Part shown: piece after piece, positions 50,720-53,012 of the stretch
Numbering within the stretch: position 1 is the stretch's first letter
Layout of the letters: each line of letters opens with the position of its first letter
Source of the DNA: an uncultured Pseudohongiella sp.
GTDB lineage: Bacteria > Pseudomonadota > Gammaproteobacteria > Pseudomonadales > Pseudohongiellaceae
Assembly (NCBI GenBank): GCA_902537815.1
Contig: CACBCS010000013.1
Location: 1 to 53,012 of the forward strand
Length of the DNA: 53,012 nucleotides
Direction: 5' to 3'
Translations under genes and position numbers: made by a program
Notes under the pieces: generated by a model
The model's database searches: none
What the model was told of the DNA's origin: nothing
The model's input: only the letters and a program-made list of their open reading frames with translations

Positions 50720-52237
50720 ATGCTTCAGCATAAATTTATCGCCAACGCCAAGGCGCATCCGGACAAGATTGCGATCGTCGACAAGACCACAGGCAATGAT
50801 CTGAGCTATGGTCGTGCCTTACTCGCTTCACTGATACTTTCCCGCCGCTTCAGAAAGCTGGAACGAGGCCGGATCGGGATCATGCTGCCAACCGGCTCGG
50901 GAGCGGCCCTCGCTGTGGTGGGCTCGCTGATGGCCGGCCTCACTCCCGTGATGATCAACTACTCCACGGGCGCGAAAAAAAACTGTCGTTATGCGCAAAA
51001 CAAGTGTGATTTCACAACAATCATTACGGCCAGAGCGCTGCTGGAACGTATGGGCTGTGATGAGTTGCCCGAGATGGTTTGCATTGAAGACATACTCGCG
51101 AGTCTCGGGGGCTTGGAGAAGGCGCTGGCACTCGTTAAATCCAAACTGCCGACTGGCCTGATCAAAAAACTCTGCGGTAAAAACAACCTGGAATCACCTG
51201 CGGTAATTTTGTTCACCAGCGGCAGTGAGAAAGATCCGAAGGTTGTGCAACTTACACAACAAAACCTGCTGTCTAACATCAACTCCTTCTCCGACATGAT
51301 GGATGTCCGCAGCATGGACAACCTGCTGGCGGTACTACCCTTTTTCCACGTCTTCGGCCTGACCATTAATCTATGGACGCCACTGTGCCTGGGTATGACT
51401 TCGATTGCGTATGCCAATCCACTCGATTTCAAAACCATTGCCCAGATAATCAAAGAATATAAACCACAGCTTCTGGTAGGCACGCCCCTGTTTCTAGAGG
51501 GCTATGCAAGGCAGTCTGCACCGGGCGATTTTGCCAGCGTCGAACTGACAGTCACCGGAGCGGACAAATGCCCCGAAAGTCTCAGAAAGCTGTATCGCGA
51601 GAAGCACGACATCGAAATCTTCGAAGGATATGGCACGACAGAGACTTCACCGGTCATTTCTGTCAACCCGAGAGACAACAATCGCCCCGGCAGCATCGGT
51701 GTTCCTATCCCGGGCACAGTGGTGAAGATCGAGGCGATCGAAACGGGTGACGCCTGTGAGGTCGGCGAAATTGGCAAGATTCTCGTCAAGGGCGACGGGA
51801 TCATGTCGGGATATCTGAATGACATGGAGGAATCCCATTTGCGCCTCAAGTCAGGCTGGTATGACACCGGCGATTTAGGCTGTTTCGATGAAGAAGGTTA
51901 TCTCTGGCATAAGGGCAGATTGAAGCGATTCGTTAAAATCGGCGGGGAGATGATTTCACTGGTCATGATAGAGGAAGCGCTGGCCGGTCTGCTCTCTGAC
52001 AACATCGAATGCTGCGCGGTGGAACTTCCGGATGCGAAACGCGGTTCGCGTATCGTTGGCGTGACGAACCGGGCAATCGACGAGAAGGAAATCAGCAAGC
52101 AGCTCTCCGAGGAGCTGCCTAATCTGGCACTGCCAAAAAAATACGTTGTCGTCGAGAAATTCCCCTCTATGGGAAGCGGCAAAACCGATTTCCGTACCCT
52201 GACTGCGATGGTGCGGGAGATGGAAGGCGCATCATAA
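50720..52237 (+). CDS. Acyl-CoA/acyl-ACP synthetase (AMP-forming)
   Basis: 505 residues of the ANL superfamily, activating a carboxylic acid through an acyl-adenylate. P-loop VILFTSGSEKDPK, LPFFHVFGLTINLW, the adenine motif EGYGTTETSPVISVNP, SGWYDTGDLGCFDEEGY, and C-terminal Lys in SGKTDFRTL. The layout is like the synthetase domain of Aas (acyl-ACP synthetase), but the acyltransferase part is absent. Fatty acid is the probable substrate. Confidence 0.87.
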   Translation: MLQHKFIANAKAHPDKIAIVDKTTGNDLSYGRALLASLILSRRFRKLERGRIGIMLPTGSGAALAVVGSLMAGLTPVMINYSTGAKKNCRYAQNKCDFTTIITARALLERMGCDELPEMVCIEDILASLGGLEKALALVKSKLPTGLIKKLCGKNNLESPAVILFTSGSEKDPKVVQLTQQNLLSNINSFSDMMDVRSMDNLLAVLPFFHVFGLTINLWTPLCLGMTSIAYANPLDFKTIAQIIKEYKPQLLVGTPLFLEGYARQSAPGDFASVELTVTGADKCPESLRKLYREKHDIEIFEGYGTTETSPVISVNPRDNNRPGSIGVPIPGTVVKIEAIETGDACEVGEIGKILVKGDGIMSGYLNDMEESHLRLKSGWYDTGDLGCFDEEGYLWHKGRLKRFVKIGGEMISLVMIEEALAGLLSDNIECCAVELPDAKRGSRIVGVTNRAIDEKEISKQLSEELPNLALPKKYVVVEKFPSMGSGKTDFRTLTAMVREMEGAS

Positions 52238-52306
52238 GATCAGGCTTTTCTGCTGATTGCCTGGAAGGCGCTGCAGCCGTGAAGCTGACGGCCTCAGCAA
52301 AGCTGA

Positions 52307-53012
52307 TCAGGAGACTAGATGGCAGGCCACGAGTCTGTCTTCGTCCTTCACGGGAATCAGCTCCGGGGTCTTTTCCCGGCACACATCCAGAACTCTCGGA
52401 CACCGGCTCGCAAAGCGACAGCCAGATGGCACATTGACCGGCGACGGAATTTCACCCTGAATTGACGTCGACGCTCTGCCTTTTTCAAGGTTCGGATCCG
52501 GCTCTGGGTTGGAGCCGATAAGCACCTCGGTGTAAGGATGTTTCGGATTGAAGTACACCTCGTCAGCCTTACCAAGCTCTACCAGTGAACCGAGATACAT
52601 GACCGCCATCTGATCACTGACGTAGCGCACCATGGACAGATCATGGGCGATAAAAAGCAGAGTAAGCCCCATGGTTTCCTTGAGTTCACCCAGCAGATTA
52701 ATCACCTGCGCCTGCACAGACACATCCAGCGCCGAAATAGGCTCGTCGCAGACCACAAATTCAGGCTCTAGAATCAGTGCCCGGGCAATGCCGATTCGCT
52801 GACGCTGACCGCCAGAGAATTCATGCGGGTATCGAGACATGTGATCTGCCTGCAGGCCCACTTTCTCCAACCAGTCAACGACCTGATCTTTCACATCAGA
52901 CGGACTTAAGCTGAAATGCAAACGCAAGCCCTCACCAATAATCTCTGCGACCGTCATCCGCGGATTCAGGGATGAATAGGGATCTTGGAAAATCATCTGC
53001 ATCTTGGTGGCC
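52307..53012 (-). CDS. Oligopeptide/dipeptide ABC transporter ATP-binding protein, partial
   Basis: The 5' end lies beyond the window; 235 C-terminal residues are seen. Q-loop MIFQDPYSSLNPRMTV, signature EFSGGQRQRIGIARAL, Walker B FVVCDEPISALDVS, switch LLFIAHDLSMVRYV, then the OppF/DppF-type C-terminal extension with SGCRFASRCPRV (Cys cluster for an iron-sulfur site). DppF or OppF is the likely identity. Convergent with the synthetase gene. Confidence 0.93.
   Translation of the reverse strand, partial: ATKMQMIFQDPYSSLNPRMTVAEIIGEGLRLHFSLSPSDVKDQVVDWLEKVGLQADHMSRYPHEFSGGQRQRIGIARALILEPEFVVCDEPISALDVSVQAQVINLLGELKETMGLTLLFIAHDLSMVRYVSDQMAVMYLGSLVELGKADEVYFNPKHPYTEVLIGSNPEPDPNLEKGRASTSIQGEIPSPVNVPSGCRFASRCPRVLDVCREKTPELIPVKDEDRLVACHLVS

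Overview
The window looks like the chromosome of an aerobic, probably marine gammaproteobacterium. The evidence is the backbone order fur / bamE / rnfH / ratA / smpB / ssrA (as in Pseudomonas), a gammaproteobacterial tmRNA tag (ANDDRYALAA), several TonB receptors, an ECF11-type RpoE-ChrR system and a PQQ lipoprotein dehydrogenase. A Cellvibrionales/Halieaceae-like host is my guess; the sequence alone does not prove it.

Layout. (1) 1-1289: fur and bamE, divergent. (2) 1286-12052: a zinc-homeostasis island containing a COG0523 GTPase, a MerC-like protein, two copies of a [small His/Cys exported protein + His/Asp-rich ZnuD-like receptor] module in opposite orientations, an extra HisI, a gluconolactonase-like lipoprotein, Zur and an aspartoacylase-like gene. 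A clear Zur box lies at 2831-2849. One receptor and the aspartoacylase-like gene each carry a single in-frame stop. (3) 12073-13337: an ArsA-family ATPase with a small protein ending in Cys-Cys (cory-CC-star type). (4) 13504-17500: rnfH, ratA, an NSS transporter, smpB, a crotonase and tmRNA. The zinc and ArsA blocks therefore separate bamE from rnfH, which are neighbours in Pseudomonas and E. coli.

(5) 17501-24054: an accessory, partly decayed stretch after tmRNA, with direct and inverted repeats, a PKD/cytochrome c protein, two gene fragments, an FG-GAP/UnbV protein and gamma-glutamyltransferase. (6) 24055-25002: four small membrane proteins ending in a PsiE-like protein. (7) 25216-29587: a TonB receptor, two DUF6644-like membrane proteins and two exported proteins (one DUF6152-like). 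(8) 29861-32633: a cobalt-type nitrile hydratase operon and a BKACE (DUF849) enzyme. (9) 32647-38924: phoB, then a TonB receptor behind a textbook Pho box, a secreted beta-helix protein with its own terminator, and a 2OG-Fe(II) oxygenase; this looks like an uncharacterised phosphate-starvation locus.

(10) 39005-46123: the ECF sigma factor / ChrR pair and, divergently, a seven-gene lipid-modification operon (NTF2-like, SDR, COG2907 flavoprotein, DUF1365, cyclopropane-synthase-like methyltransferase, DUF2878, chalcone-isomerase-like). Matching ECF promoters (TGATCC/TGATCT, 18-base spacer, TTATAG/TTTTAG) face in both directions. (11) 46317-53012: a PQQ dehydrogenase, a PmtA-like methyltransferase coupled to a TVP38/DedA-like membrane protein, an MBL-fold hydrolase, an acyl-CoA/ACP synthetase and the C-terminal part of an oligopeptide ABC ATPase cut by the window edge.

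No CRISPR array, rRNA, complete integrase or transposase was seen.
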